Made by a program: the position numbers and the translations under genes
NCBI RefSeq assembly: GCF_004361695.1
Contig: NZ_SNVW01000012.1
Span: 1-64,000, forward strand
Source: Curtobacterium flaccumfaciens
GTDB lineage: Bacteria > Actinomycetota > Actinomycetes > Actinomycetales > Microbacteriaceae
DNA length: 64,000 nt
Reading direction: 5' to 3'
The notes under the pieces: model-generated
Told to the model about the DNA's origin: nothing
Database searches by the model: none
What the model saw: only the letters and a program-made list of their open reading frames with translations
In this document: piece after piece, positions 56,112 through 64,000 of the stretch
Numbering within the stretch: the stretch's first letter is position 1
Layout: every line of letters starts with the position of its first letter

Positions 56112-57542
56112 TTGTCCCAGACCATCCCCGACGACACCGAAGACACCGACGACACTGTCGACCACGGCGCGCGCGCCGCGTTCCGTGAGGCCGTGGAGAC
56201 CCTCGACGCGACCCTCGACGGTGCCGCGCTCACCCCGGAGGACGCCGACTACCCGGCTGCGTGCGCCGGCTACAACCTGGCCGGCGAGCGACACCCGGAC
56301 GTCGTGGTGACCGCGCACAGCGCGAGCGACGTCGTCGAAGCGGTGTCCTTCGCCGCCGCGCACGGCCTGCCCGTCGCCGTCGTCGCGACCGGCCACCACG
56401 GCACACGCCCGCTCCGGGGCGGGCTGCTCGTCACGACGGCGGCGATGAACGAGGTGCACGTCGACGCTGCCGCTCGCCGAGCCGTGGTCGCCGCCGGCGC
56501 ACGCTGGAGCGACGTCGTGTCCCGCACCGCGGCGCAACGCCTCGCGCCCGTCCACGGCTCGTCCGGGCAGGTGGGAGCGGTCGGCTTCACGCTGGGCGGC
56601 GGGCTGAGCCCCGTGCTGGGGCGCAAGTACGGGTGGGGGTCCGACCACGTCGTCTCGCTCGACGTCGTGACGGCCTCGGGCGAGCTGGTGCGCGCGTCCG
56701 CCGAGGACGACGCGGACCTGTTCTGGGCCCTGCGCGGCGGACGGAGCAACCTCGGCATCGTCACGTCGATGGAGATCGAGCTGTTCCCGGTCGAGCGGTT
56801 CATCGGCGGCGGCCTCTTCTACGACGGCGAGCACGCCGCTGCGGTCCTGGCTGCCTTCGCGACGGCGACGGCGACCGCCCCGGACGACCTCACACTGTCG
56901 CTGGCCTTCCTCCGCCTGCCTCCGGTGCCCGGGATCCCCCCGCTGCTCGCCGGGCGCTTCGTGCTGCACCTGCGCGTGGCGCACCTCGGGGACGCCGCCG
57001 GCGCCGACGCGCTGCTCGCGCCGCTCCGTGCCGCCGCCCCGGTCGTCCTCGACACGATCGAGGAGACCCGAGTCGAGGACTTCGAACGGATCCACAACGA
57101 CCCGGTCGACCCGGCCCCCTTCTCCGAGGAGACGGCGATGCTCGCCGACCTCGACCCGTCGGCGCAGCGCGCGCTGCTGGACGTCGTCGGACCGTCGACC
57201 GACACCGGTCTCCACATCGTCGAGCTCCGGCACCTCGGCGGAGCCTTCGACGTCACCCGCCCCGGTGCCGGCGCGATCGTCGCACCGTCCGCCTCCTACG
57301 TCCTCTGGGCCGTCTCGATCGGCATGCCCGAGTCCGACGCGGAGGGTATCGCGCAGGCGCGGGCGCTCGTCGAGGCCATGCGGCCGTCCAGCACCGGAAC
57401 GCGGTACCTGAACTTCGCGCCCGACGACGGGCACCCCGAGCGGTCGTTCTCCGCGGCCGACTGGGAGCGACTGCTGCGCGTGAAGGCCGCCGTCGACCCC
57501 CGGAACCTCTTCCGCACGCAGCAGCCGCTCATCGAGTCCTGA
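56112..57542 (+). CDS. FAD-dependent oxidoreductase, berberine-bridge-enzyme type
   Basis: The 476-residue protein has a PCMH-type FAD-binding domain (VVVTAHSASDVVEAVSFAAAHGLPVAVVATGHHGTRPL in outline, with the His of GHH as expected FAD-linkage residue), GFTLGGGLSPVLGRKYGWGSDHV and DLFWALRGGRSNLGIVT, a substrate domain, and the BBE end RYLNFAP...WERLLRVKAAVDPRNLFR. These enzymes oxidise alcohols, amines or sugars and can close rings in natural-product synthesis. TTG 56112 follows GGAGG by 5 nt and is preferred over in-frame TTG 56100. Confidence 0.92.
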   Translation: MSQTIPDDTEDTDDTVDHGARAAFREAVETLDATLDGAALTPEDADYPAACAGYNLAGERHPDVVVTAHSASDVVEAVSFAAAHGLPVAVVATGHHGTRPLRGGLLVTTAAMNEVHVDAAARRAVVAAGARWSDVVSRTAAQRLAPVHGSSGQVGAVGFTLGGGLSPVLGRKYGWGSDHVVSLDVVTASGELVRASAEDDADLFWALRGGRSNLGIVTSMEIELFPVERFIGGGLFYDGEHAAAVLAAFATATATAPDDLTLSLAFLRLPPVPGIPPLLAGRFVLHLRVAHLGDAAGADALLAPLRAAAPVVLDTIEETRVEDFERIHNDPVDPAPFSEETAMLADLDPSAQRALLDVVGPSTDTGLHIVELRHLGGAFDVTRPGAGAIVAPSASYVLWAVSIGMPESDAEGIAQARALVEAMRPSSTGTRYLNFAPDDGHPERSFSAADWERLLRVKAAVDPRNLFRTQQPLIES

Positions 57543-57580
57543 CCATCCGACACCACCGACCTTCCCGAAGGAGCACCACC

Positions 57581-58075
57581 GTGACCACCACCGAGATCAC
57601 CACCACCCTGCCGATCGAGACCGAGTGGGAGCTCGGGCGGCTCCCACTGCTGTGGGCCCGCGCGCTCGACACCGCCGACGCCTCCGTGCTCGAGGACCTG
57701 CTCACCGAGGACGTCGTCGTTGACATGACGCCCGCCACGACGAAGATCGGGCTCGAGTTCCCGGTACTGCAGGGGCGCGAGACGGTGATCCCGACCATGA
57801 TCGGGGCCGTCGGGCCGCTCGACACCATGCACGCCGTCAGCAACGTCTCCGCACGTGGGCTCGGCGACGGCTACCTGGTGGAGGCGTACGCACTCGCCCA
57901 GCACTACCTGCCGGGCGAGGGGCCCGACGTGCGCGCGACGCGGCACGCCCTGATGGGGAACACGTGGACCTTCCACGTCCGTGCCACCCCGGCCGGCCCC
58001 CGTGTCGCGCGGTTCACGATGGACTGCCGGTGGATGGAGGGCGACCCCACGGTCCTCCTCGCGGCGATCAGCTGA
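57581..58075 (+). CDS. SnoaL/NTF2-like protein
   Basis: The 164-residue protein has the cone-shaped NTF2/SnoaL fold pattern: helix TEWELGRLPLLWARALDTADASVLEDLLTEDVVVDM, TMHAVSNVSARGLGDGYLVEAYALAQHY and a final VARFTMDCRWMEGD. SnoaL-like members include polyketide cyclases, hydroxylating accessory proteins and dehydratases. GTG 57581 has GAAGGAG 9 nt upstream. It lies 38 nt downstream of the BBE-type oxidoreductase, so they probably act together. Confidence 0.82.
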   Translation: MTTTEITTTLPIETEWELGRLPLLWARALDTADASVLEDLLTEDVVVDMTPATTKIGLEFPVLQGRETVIPTMIGAVGPLDTMHAVSNVSARGLGDGYLVEAYALAQHYLPGEGPDVRATRHALMGNTWTFHVRATPAGPRVARFTMDCRWMEGDPTVLLAAIS

Positions 58076-58122
58076 ACGCCGGCCAGCCGCACCGGCCCCG
58101 AGGGCAGACCAGAGGACGACCG

Positions 58123-58848
58123 TTGCGCCTGCCCTCGCTGTCGCGCCTCGTCGCGGCGATGTGGTCGCGGCGGGGGAGTGCGGCCTACCGCCGCCACCCG
58201 AGACCGGAGAGCACGACCCCGGTCCGGGTCGCGGGCCCGCACCCGCTGCGCGTCCTGGTGTTCGGCACCGACGCGGCCAGCGGCTGGGGCGTCCTCCGGC
58301 AGGACCTCGCGCTGCCCGGACACCTCGCGCGGGCGCTGCGCGGCACGACGGGTCGCGGGGTGCACGTGACGCTGGTCGACTGCGGCGTGGCCCGGGTCGC
58401 GGACCTCGCGGCGGTGGCGAGCGTGCTGCCGACCGCTGCCCACGACGTCGCGGTGGTCATCGGCGGTGTGAGCGACGCCGTGCGCCTCGGCGACGTCGAG
58501 CGGTGGCGGACTGCGATGGCGGTCGTCCTCGACGCAGTCCTGACCCGGTCCGGAGCGCACGTGTTCCTCGTCGGGATCCCCAGGCCGAGCACGCTCCCCG
58601 CCTTCCGGCTGCCGGCAGGGGGCGCCGCCGACCGGGCCGCCGAATCGTTCGACCGTGCGTCCCGGGAGCTGTGCCGGTCGAGGCCGCGAGCGGCCTTCGT
58701 CCCCGCGATCTCCCACGCTGCACCGGTGTCCCGCGACGAGCGCCTGGTGTCCGCCGACAGCTACGCGGCGCTGGCGAGCCACCTCGCCGCGGCCGTCACG
58801 GCGCACGTCGACCGTCCCACTCGGCGTGCGGACCCCGGCTCGGCGTGA
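58123..58848 (+). CDS. SGNH-fold protein with degenerate catalytic motifs
   Basis: The 241-residue protein aligns with actinobacterial SGNH hydrolases: VLVFGTDAASGWGVLRQDLALPGHLARAL at block I, VAVVIGGVSDAVRLGDVERWRTAM at block III, and VSADSYAALASHLAAAV at block V (outlines). At block I the expected G-D-S reads G48-T49-D50, with no nucleophilic Ser; GAND became GGVSD; and the Asp-x-x-His pair is missing. It is probably a non-catalytic relative. Start TTG 58123 follows AGAGGA by 6 nt. It ends the forward block and nearly touches the convergent 58855 gene. Confidence 0.72.
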   Translation: MRLPSLSRLVAAMWSRRGSAAYRRHPRPESTTPVRVAGPHPLRVLVFGTDAASGWGVLRQDLALPGHLARALRGTTGRGVHVTLVDCGVARVADLAAVASVLPTAAHDVAVVIGGVSDAVRLGDVERWRTAMAVVLDAVLTRSGAHVFLVGIPRPSTLPAFRLPAGGAADRAAESFDRASRELCRSRPRAAFVPAISHAAPVSRDERLVSADSYAALASHLAAAVTAHVDRPTRRADPGSA

Positions 58849-58854
58849 CCGGAC

Positions 58855-59433
58855 TCAGCGCGCCCGTGTGCGGGCGACGAGGCGGAGTGCGGACGTCCCG
58901 AGGGCGGCGAGCAGGACGGTGACGGCGCCCAGCTGACGAGCGAGCCCCCGCATCCGTGGTCCCCGTGATCCGTCCGACGCGATCGCCCGGATCGCCTGCC
59001 CGACCTCGGCCGCCGAGCGCACCACGACACCGGCGCCGACGGAGGCGAGTGCCCGGCCGACACCGTCCTGTGCGTCGCTGGCGGGGAACACCACAACGGG
59101 GACCCGGTGCTGTGCGGCGGCGAGGGCGGTGAGCGCGTCGCCGGACACGACGGCGACGTCCATGCCCTCGAGCAGCTCGGGGAGCGCCTCGTCCACCGCG
59201 TAGACCAGGTTCCGCGACGGCTCGGTCGACGGTGTCCCGGAGCCCTCGGCGAGCCGGACCACCGTGTTGGCCTGCGATGCCCCGATCGAGGCGAGCACGG
59301 CGTCGAGCGTCTCCGGATCGCGGTCGGGGAGCGCCACGAGGACGTTCCAGCGGTACTCCCAGCCGTCGGTCAGCGGGTTCGTCCAGCGGTGCCGGCCCTC
59401 GCTCCCGCTCCGACTCGCGCGTTGCTCGTGCAT
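58855..59433 (-). CDS. Hypothetical protein resembling the UGT donor half, with C-terminal helix
   Basis: This 192-residue product contains NVLVALPDRDPETLDAVLASI, NLVYAVDEALPELLEGMDVAVVSGDALTALAAAQHRVPVVVFPASDAQDGVGRALASVGAGVVV (outline) and then a hydrophobic C-terminal helix (LGAVTVLLAALGTSALRLVA). The middle resembles the nucleotide-sugar-binding half of GT-B glycosyltransferases (D-A-x-V-x-x-G-x, GVPxVV), but the acceptor half is missing. Hence it is possibly a truncated or repurposed transferase tethered to the membrane. ATG 59433 is used; an upstream start at 59481 is possible. Confidence 0.55.
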   Translation of the reverse strand: MHEQRASRSGSEGRHRWTNPLTDGWEYRWNVLVALPDRDPETLDAVLASIGASQANTVVRLAEGSGTPSTEPSRNLVYAVDEALPELLEGMDVAVVSGDALTALAAAQHRVPVVVFPASDAQDGVGRALASVGAGVVVRSAAEVGQAIRAIASDGSRGPRMRGLARQLGAVTVLLAALGTSALRLVARTRAR

Positions 59434-59534
59434 CGCACCATGCTGCGGATCGGGGTCGACGGGGCGCGTCCGTGCAACCACTGAGTGGCCCGCGCACCCG
59501 GCCGGACCCGCGACGAGGGGGAGGTGCGCAGTCG

Positions 59535-59540
59535 TACGAT
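59535..59540 (+). promoter_or_regulatory. -10 hexamer TACGAT of the cupin gene
   Basis: TACGAT, six bases, ATG 59547: a leaderless start. Confidence 0.55.
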
Positions 59541-59546
59541 CCCGTC

Positions 59547-59885
59547 ATGCCCTTCTCCGTCGTGCACGTGTCCGATGTCCCCGCCAGCGACTCGGAGCAC
59601 CCGGCGTCGAGCCCCTACGACCGACGACTGACGGGTCCGCTCGGGATCACGCGGTTCGGTCTGTACGAGGTGGACCTGCCCGCGGGAGCGGCCACGGTGC
59701 CGCACGACCACCGCGACGACCACGCCGAGGACGCGTACGTCGTCGTCCGGGGGTCCGGGTGGCTCGTGGTGGACGGTGCCGAGACCGCCCTCGTCGCCGG
59801 GGACAGCGCCGGTGTGACGGAGGAGCCCGAGCGGTGGTTCCGTGCCGGCCCCGAGGGGTGCACGCTCATCGCGATCTGCGCCTGA
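59547..59885 (+). CDS. Small cupin-domain protein
   Basis: The 112-residue single cupin starts MPFSVVHVSDVPASDS and has the two cupin motifs in outline: VPHDHRDDHAEDAYVVVRGSGWLVVDG (H-x-H-type metal ligands with E) and the second, GVTEEPERWFRAGPEG. In the second motif the metal His is not evident. Small cupins can be isomerases, dioxygenases or sugar-binding proteins. Leaderless start; not in an obvious operon. Confidence 0.85.
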   Translation: MPFSVVHVSDVPASDSEHPASSPYDRRLTGPLGITRFGLYEVDLPAGAATVPHDHRDDHAEDAYVVVRGSGWLVVDGAETALVAGDSAGVTEEPERWFRAGPEGCTLIAICA

Positions 59886-60021
59886 CCGGGAAGTACCGCG
59901 GCGGAACGATCATCCTGCGGGGGATCGGCGTCATCCGCACGGCCGTCGAACCCGTTCGGCTGCGAGCGCACGCTGGTCTCGACGGACGCCGAAGGTGTCC
60001 GACCTCACCGAAGGAGACCCC

Positions 60022-60285
60022 ATGTCCACCCTGGACCAGCAGACCGCAGCCCCGACCCCCACCGACCGCCTCAACACCCTGTCGATCGTCGGGTTCGTGC
60101 TGGCGTTCGTCGCGAACATCGTCGGCCTGGTGGTGTCGGTCATCGCCCTCGTCCAGATCGGCCGCACCGGCGAGCGGGGCCGAGGCCTGGCGATCGCGGG
60201 CATCGTCGTCGGCGGGTTCTGGTTCGTCGTCTTCGGCGGCGCGCTCCTGCTGCACGCGATCGTCGTGGCCACGCACGGCGCGTGA
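60022..60285 (+). CDS. DUF4190-type small membrane protein
   Basis: This 87-residue protein has a polar N-terminus (STLDQQTAAPTPTDRLN) and two helices: TLSIVGFVLAFVANIVGLVVSVIALVQIGRTGERGRGLAIAGIVVGGFWFVVFGGALLLHA in outline. The G-R-G-L-A-I-A-G pattern between the helices is typical of DUF4190. Function unknown. AAGGAG lies 6 nt before ATG 60022. Confidence 0.85.
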   Translation: MSTLDQQTAAPTPTDRLNTLSIVGFVLAFVANIVGLVVSVIALVQIGRTGERGRGLAIAGIVVGGFWFVVFGGALLLHAIVVATHGA

Positions 60286-60304
60286 GCGGGGGCGCGGAGG
60301 GGGC

Positions 60305-60343
60305 TTGTCCGGTGTTCCCGATGAGGTTATGGTAACGATACCA
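60305..60343 (+). promoter_or_regulatory. Promoter with LacI-type operator for the GH76/ROK genes
   Basis: TTGTCC (60305-60310), a 17-nt spacer and TATGGT (60328-60333) make a promoter. TGGTAACGATACCA (60330-60343) is an inverted repeat (TGGTA...TACCA) with the central CG typical of LacI/GalR-family operators, and it overlaps the -10. A LacI-family repressor gene is not in the window. Confidence 0.7.
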
Positions 60344-60361
60344 ACCGACGGGAGAGCGACG

Positions 60362-61617
<1,256 letters not shown>

Positions 61618-61621
<4 letters not shown>

Positions 61622-62550
61622 CCGCATCGCACGCGACCGCGACCCCCGTCGGCGTCATGGACGTCGGCGGGGGTCACGTCACGGCAGCGCTCGTGGACCC
61701 GGCATCCGTGGGGGAGGTCCTGGTCGAGCGCGGAGCGACGATCGACCCTCACGCGGACCGCGACGTCCTGCTCGACCAGCTCGCCGGCCCGGGTCGCGCG
61801 CTCGGACCCCTCCGAGCCGGATCGGTGCCACTCCGAGGCTGGTCGATCGCCATGCCCGGACCGTTCGATGCCGCGGCCGGCACGGGCACGTTCGCGGGCG
61901 TCGACAAGTTCCAGTCGATCGCCGGGATCGACCTGCGCGCGGCGCTCGCCGAACGCCTCGGGGTTCCGCCGAGTGCGGTGCGTTTCCTCAACGACGCCGT
62001 CGCCTACGGCATCGGCGAGTGGGCCGCGGGGGCCGGAGCGGGTGCGGGCCGGATGGTCTGCATCACGCTGGGCACCGGCGTCGGGTCGGCGTTCCTCGTC
62101 GACGGCGCAGCGGTGGACTCCGGTCCGACGGTCCCGGAACAGGGGGAGGTGCACCGCCTCGCGATCGACGGACGTCCGCTTGAGGAGACGATCTCGTCGC
62201 CGGCGCTCCGTCGCGCCGACCACGAGCGGTCCGGACGGGATCGCTCGGTCGAGGAGCTCTGCGCGGCCGCTCGTGGCGGTGACCCCGTGGCGCTCGACGT
62301 CGTGGGGACGGCGATGTCCGCACTGGGCGGCGCGCTGCGACCGTGGGTGGAACGGTTCGACGCGACTCGGGTCGTGGTCGGCGGGTCGATCGCGCGCTCG
62401 TGGGACGTCATCGCTGCGCCGTTGCACGCCGGGATCACGCGGGACGGTGGGACGGCCACCCGAGGCCCGCAGCTCGTGCCGGCCGCGCTCGGATCCCGCG
62501 CCCCGCTCGTCGGCGCCGCGGTCGCGTGGACACGCGACACCGACGGCTAG
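61618..62550 (+). CDS. ROK-family sugar kinase
   Basis: This 310-residue ROK/hexokinase-fold protein has the phosphate motif VMDVGGGHVTAALVD, the adenosine motif region ITLGTGVGSAFLVDG and the catalytic segment VRFLNDAVAYGIGEW (Asp as base). The classic ROK zinc motif CxCGxxGC is absent, which occurs in some subgroups. It probably phosphorylates mannose or another sugar released by the mannanase. TTG 61618 overlaps the GH76 stop (TTGA), so both genes share the LacI-type promoter. Confidence 0.88.
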
Positions 62551-62567
62551 CGACCCGCGGCGGCGCC

Positions 62568-62600
<33 letters not shown>

Positions 62601-62620
62601 TGCGCCGGCGCACCGGTTCC

Positions 62621-64000
62621 TCAGTCGCTGAGACCGGTCCCGCGGACCGAGGCCTTCACGGTGCCGAGGCGCTGCCCCACGCCGCGCCCCCACGGCCGGA
62701 TCGTGTAGCGGCCGACGCTCGCCGGCACGATGAAGGTCTCGGCGTAATGCACGACGAACGGCTCGAACGCACCGTCCGGGCTCTCGACGACGGCCTCGGC
62801 GCCCTCCACGAGGTTGAGGACGTTCACCGTGCCGTCGGTGTCGTGCGGGACGACGCCCTCGAACCAGTGCCGCCGGACCTCGATGAACTCAAGCTCGTGC
62901 AGACCGGTGCGTTCCTCGACCCAGCCGTCGCCGCGTGCGACCTCGGTGACCTGATTGACGAGTTCGTCGCGTGCGAAGTCCGTGCGACGGTCCCACTGGA
63001 TGTTCGCGAACGCGTGGTCGAGGTGGACCGGCCGCGGGACGCCGTCGAGTCCGACTCGACCCCAGTCCCACATCTTGAACGTGAAGATGTACGGCGTCGC
63101 CGAGATCTCGAGGACCATCGAGTCCGCGCCGGAGCAGTGCACGGTGCCGGCCGGGATGAGGAAGTGGTCGTGCTTCTTCGCCGGGAAGGTGTTCACGTAC
63201 CGGGCGGCGGGGAAGGGCTCCTCGCCGACGGAGGCCGTCCGCAACGCGGCCTGCATCGCCGCGGGGTCGGCGTCGTCGCGGACGCCGAGGTACACGACGG
63301 CGTCGTCCGCGGCGTCGAGCATGTAGTAGCTCTCGTCCTGCGTGTAGGGCATCCCGAACACGTTCTGCATGTAGTCGGTGAGGGGGTGGACCTGCAGGGA
63401 GAGGTTGCCGCCCGCCATGGTGTCGAGGAAGTCGAAGCGGATCGGGAACTCCGCGCCGAACCGGGCGTGGGTCTTCACACCGAGGAGCTCTCGTGGGTGC
63501 CGGAAGACCAGGTCGAGCGCCGGGAGCTCGACGACGGTGTCGCGGATGCGGAACAGCAGGCTGTTCTCCTCCGGGACGCAGTCGAAGCACCACGCGTAGT
63601 TGTCGGCGTCCCCGACCTCGAGGACCTCCTTCATCCACTGCCCGCCCCAGACGCCGGGGTCGAAGAACGGCACCACGCGGAAGGGACGACGGCTCGCGAG
63701 CTCGAGGCCGGCGAGGAAGGTCCCGGCCTCGACGAGCTTCGCGTCGGCCATCGAGCCGTTGGCGTCGAGCACCAGGTCGATCCGCTCGAACAGCTCGCGC
63801 TTGTGTCGGTCGGCGACGCGCCACTCGACGAAGTAGCCGCGCTTGACCTTGCGGAGCTGGTCCTCGTCGCCGTTGTCCGCGCGCCAGTTCGGCGCCCCGG
63901 CTCGCTGTCGACGCTGGATCTCCCAGCGAGCGAGGTCCGCGAGCACGACGGTGTCGAACGACGTCGGCACGAGCGTGGCGCCCCAGCCGTACACGACCAC
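62621..64000 (-). CDS. Class I mannose-6-phosphate isomerase-like protein (5' end outside window)
   Basis: At least 460 residues are visible and the N-terminus runs off the window edge. The isomerase core has FFDPGVWGGQWMKEVL, LSLQVHPLTDYMQNVFG (Q-x-H zinc ligands) and DHFLIPAGTVHCSGADSMVLEIS (His and Glu ligands), with an N-terminal segment of about 120 residues (DTVVLADLARWEIQRRQRAG and on) that standard isomerases lack. It converts mannose-6-phosphate to fructose-6-phosphate. Convergent with the GH76/ROK operon, so the two complete a mannose path: release, phosphorylation, isomerisation. Confidence 0.88.
   Translation of the reverse strand: MVVYGWGATLVPTSFDTVVLADLARWEIQRRQRAGAPNWRADNGDEDQLRKVKRGYFVEWRVADRHKRELFERIDLVLDANGSMADAKLVEAGTFLAGLELASRRPFRVVPFFDPGVWGGQWMKEVLEVGDADNYAWCFDCVPEENSLLFRIRDTVVELPALDLVFRHPRELLGVKTHARFGAEFPIRFDFLDTMAGGNLSLQVHPLTDYMQNVFGMPYTQDESYYMLDAADDAVVYLGVRDDADPAAMQAALRTASVGEEPFPAARYVNTFPAKKHDHFLIPAGTVHCSGADSMVLEISATPYIFTFKMWDWGRVGLDGVPRPVHLDHAFANIQWDRRTDFARDELVNQVTEVARGDGWVEERTGLHELEFIEVRRHWFEGVVPHDTDGTVNVLNLVEGAEAVVESPDGAFEPFVVHYAETFIVPASVGRYTIRPWGRGVGQRLGTVKASVRGTGLSD

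Overview
The window is very GC-rich (roughly 70% by eye), strongly biased to G/C in third codon positions, and rich in actinobacterial families: a SARP/BTAD regulator, a large ATP-binding LuxR regulator, an LCP protein, DUF4232-type lipoproteins, Pr6Pr and MenA. It looks like chromosome of a Gram-positive actinobacterium, most likely Microbacteriaceae and possibly Curtobacterium. That placement is inference from gene content; there is no rRNA to test it. Many genes seem to be leaderless: a TANNNT -10 hexamer ends 6-7 nt before the start codon.

Layout. 1-140 is the right end of an IS3-type element. 181-5622 holds housekeeping and small genes: an SRPBCC protein, an ArgA-like acetyltransferase, a secreted protein, a cold-shock protein, an SseB-like protein, RadA and an SGNH hydrolase. 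A tRNA-Ser(CGA) follows. 5988-10307 has an in-frame glycosyltransferase-acetyltransferase fusion, a LysR regulator and an unusual SDR. 10544-16000 encodes a very large secreted GH81 beta-1,3-glucanase with Ig-like and discoidin (F5/8C) modules. 16253-22872 is a four-gene FtsX/ABC exporter operon whose first ATPase carries an AbrB-like tail. 22897-33439 has SDRs, a GT87 mannosyltransferase, a NarL-type two-component pair, an MFS pump, a TetR-controlled SDR, a flavin (acyl-CoA dehydrogenase-like) protein and another glycosyltransferase.

33446-48513 contains an FAD monooxygenase, a Pr6Pr membrane protein, an MBL hydrolase, an OmpR-type two-component pair linked to a putative amidoligase and a tiny Cys/His-rich peptide, a secreted three-repeat protein, a DUF4232 lipoprotein, an LCP transferase, a 925-residue LuxR regulator overlapping a flavin-protein gene, and an amidohydrolase. 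48717-53208 has membrane and GNAT genes, a 47-codon membrane peptide, a SARP regulator and its lipoprotein neighbour. 53365-58848 is a forward block of MenA, glycosyltransferase, GyrI-like protein, BBE-type FAD oxidoreductase, SnoaL-like protein and a degenerate SGNH protein. 60022-64000 ends in a mannan/mannose locus: GH76 mannanase and ROK kinase behind a promoter with a LacI-type operator, facing a type I mannose-6-phosphate isomerase.

Together the GH81 and GH76 enzymes, ROK kinase and isomerase suggest use of fungal or plant cell-wall glucan and mannan. The most intriguing unexplained unit is the amidoligase, Cys/His peptide and two-component set at 37158-40331; the 53365-58848 block is a candidate small tailoring cluster.
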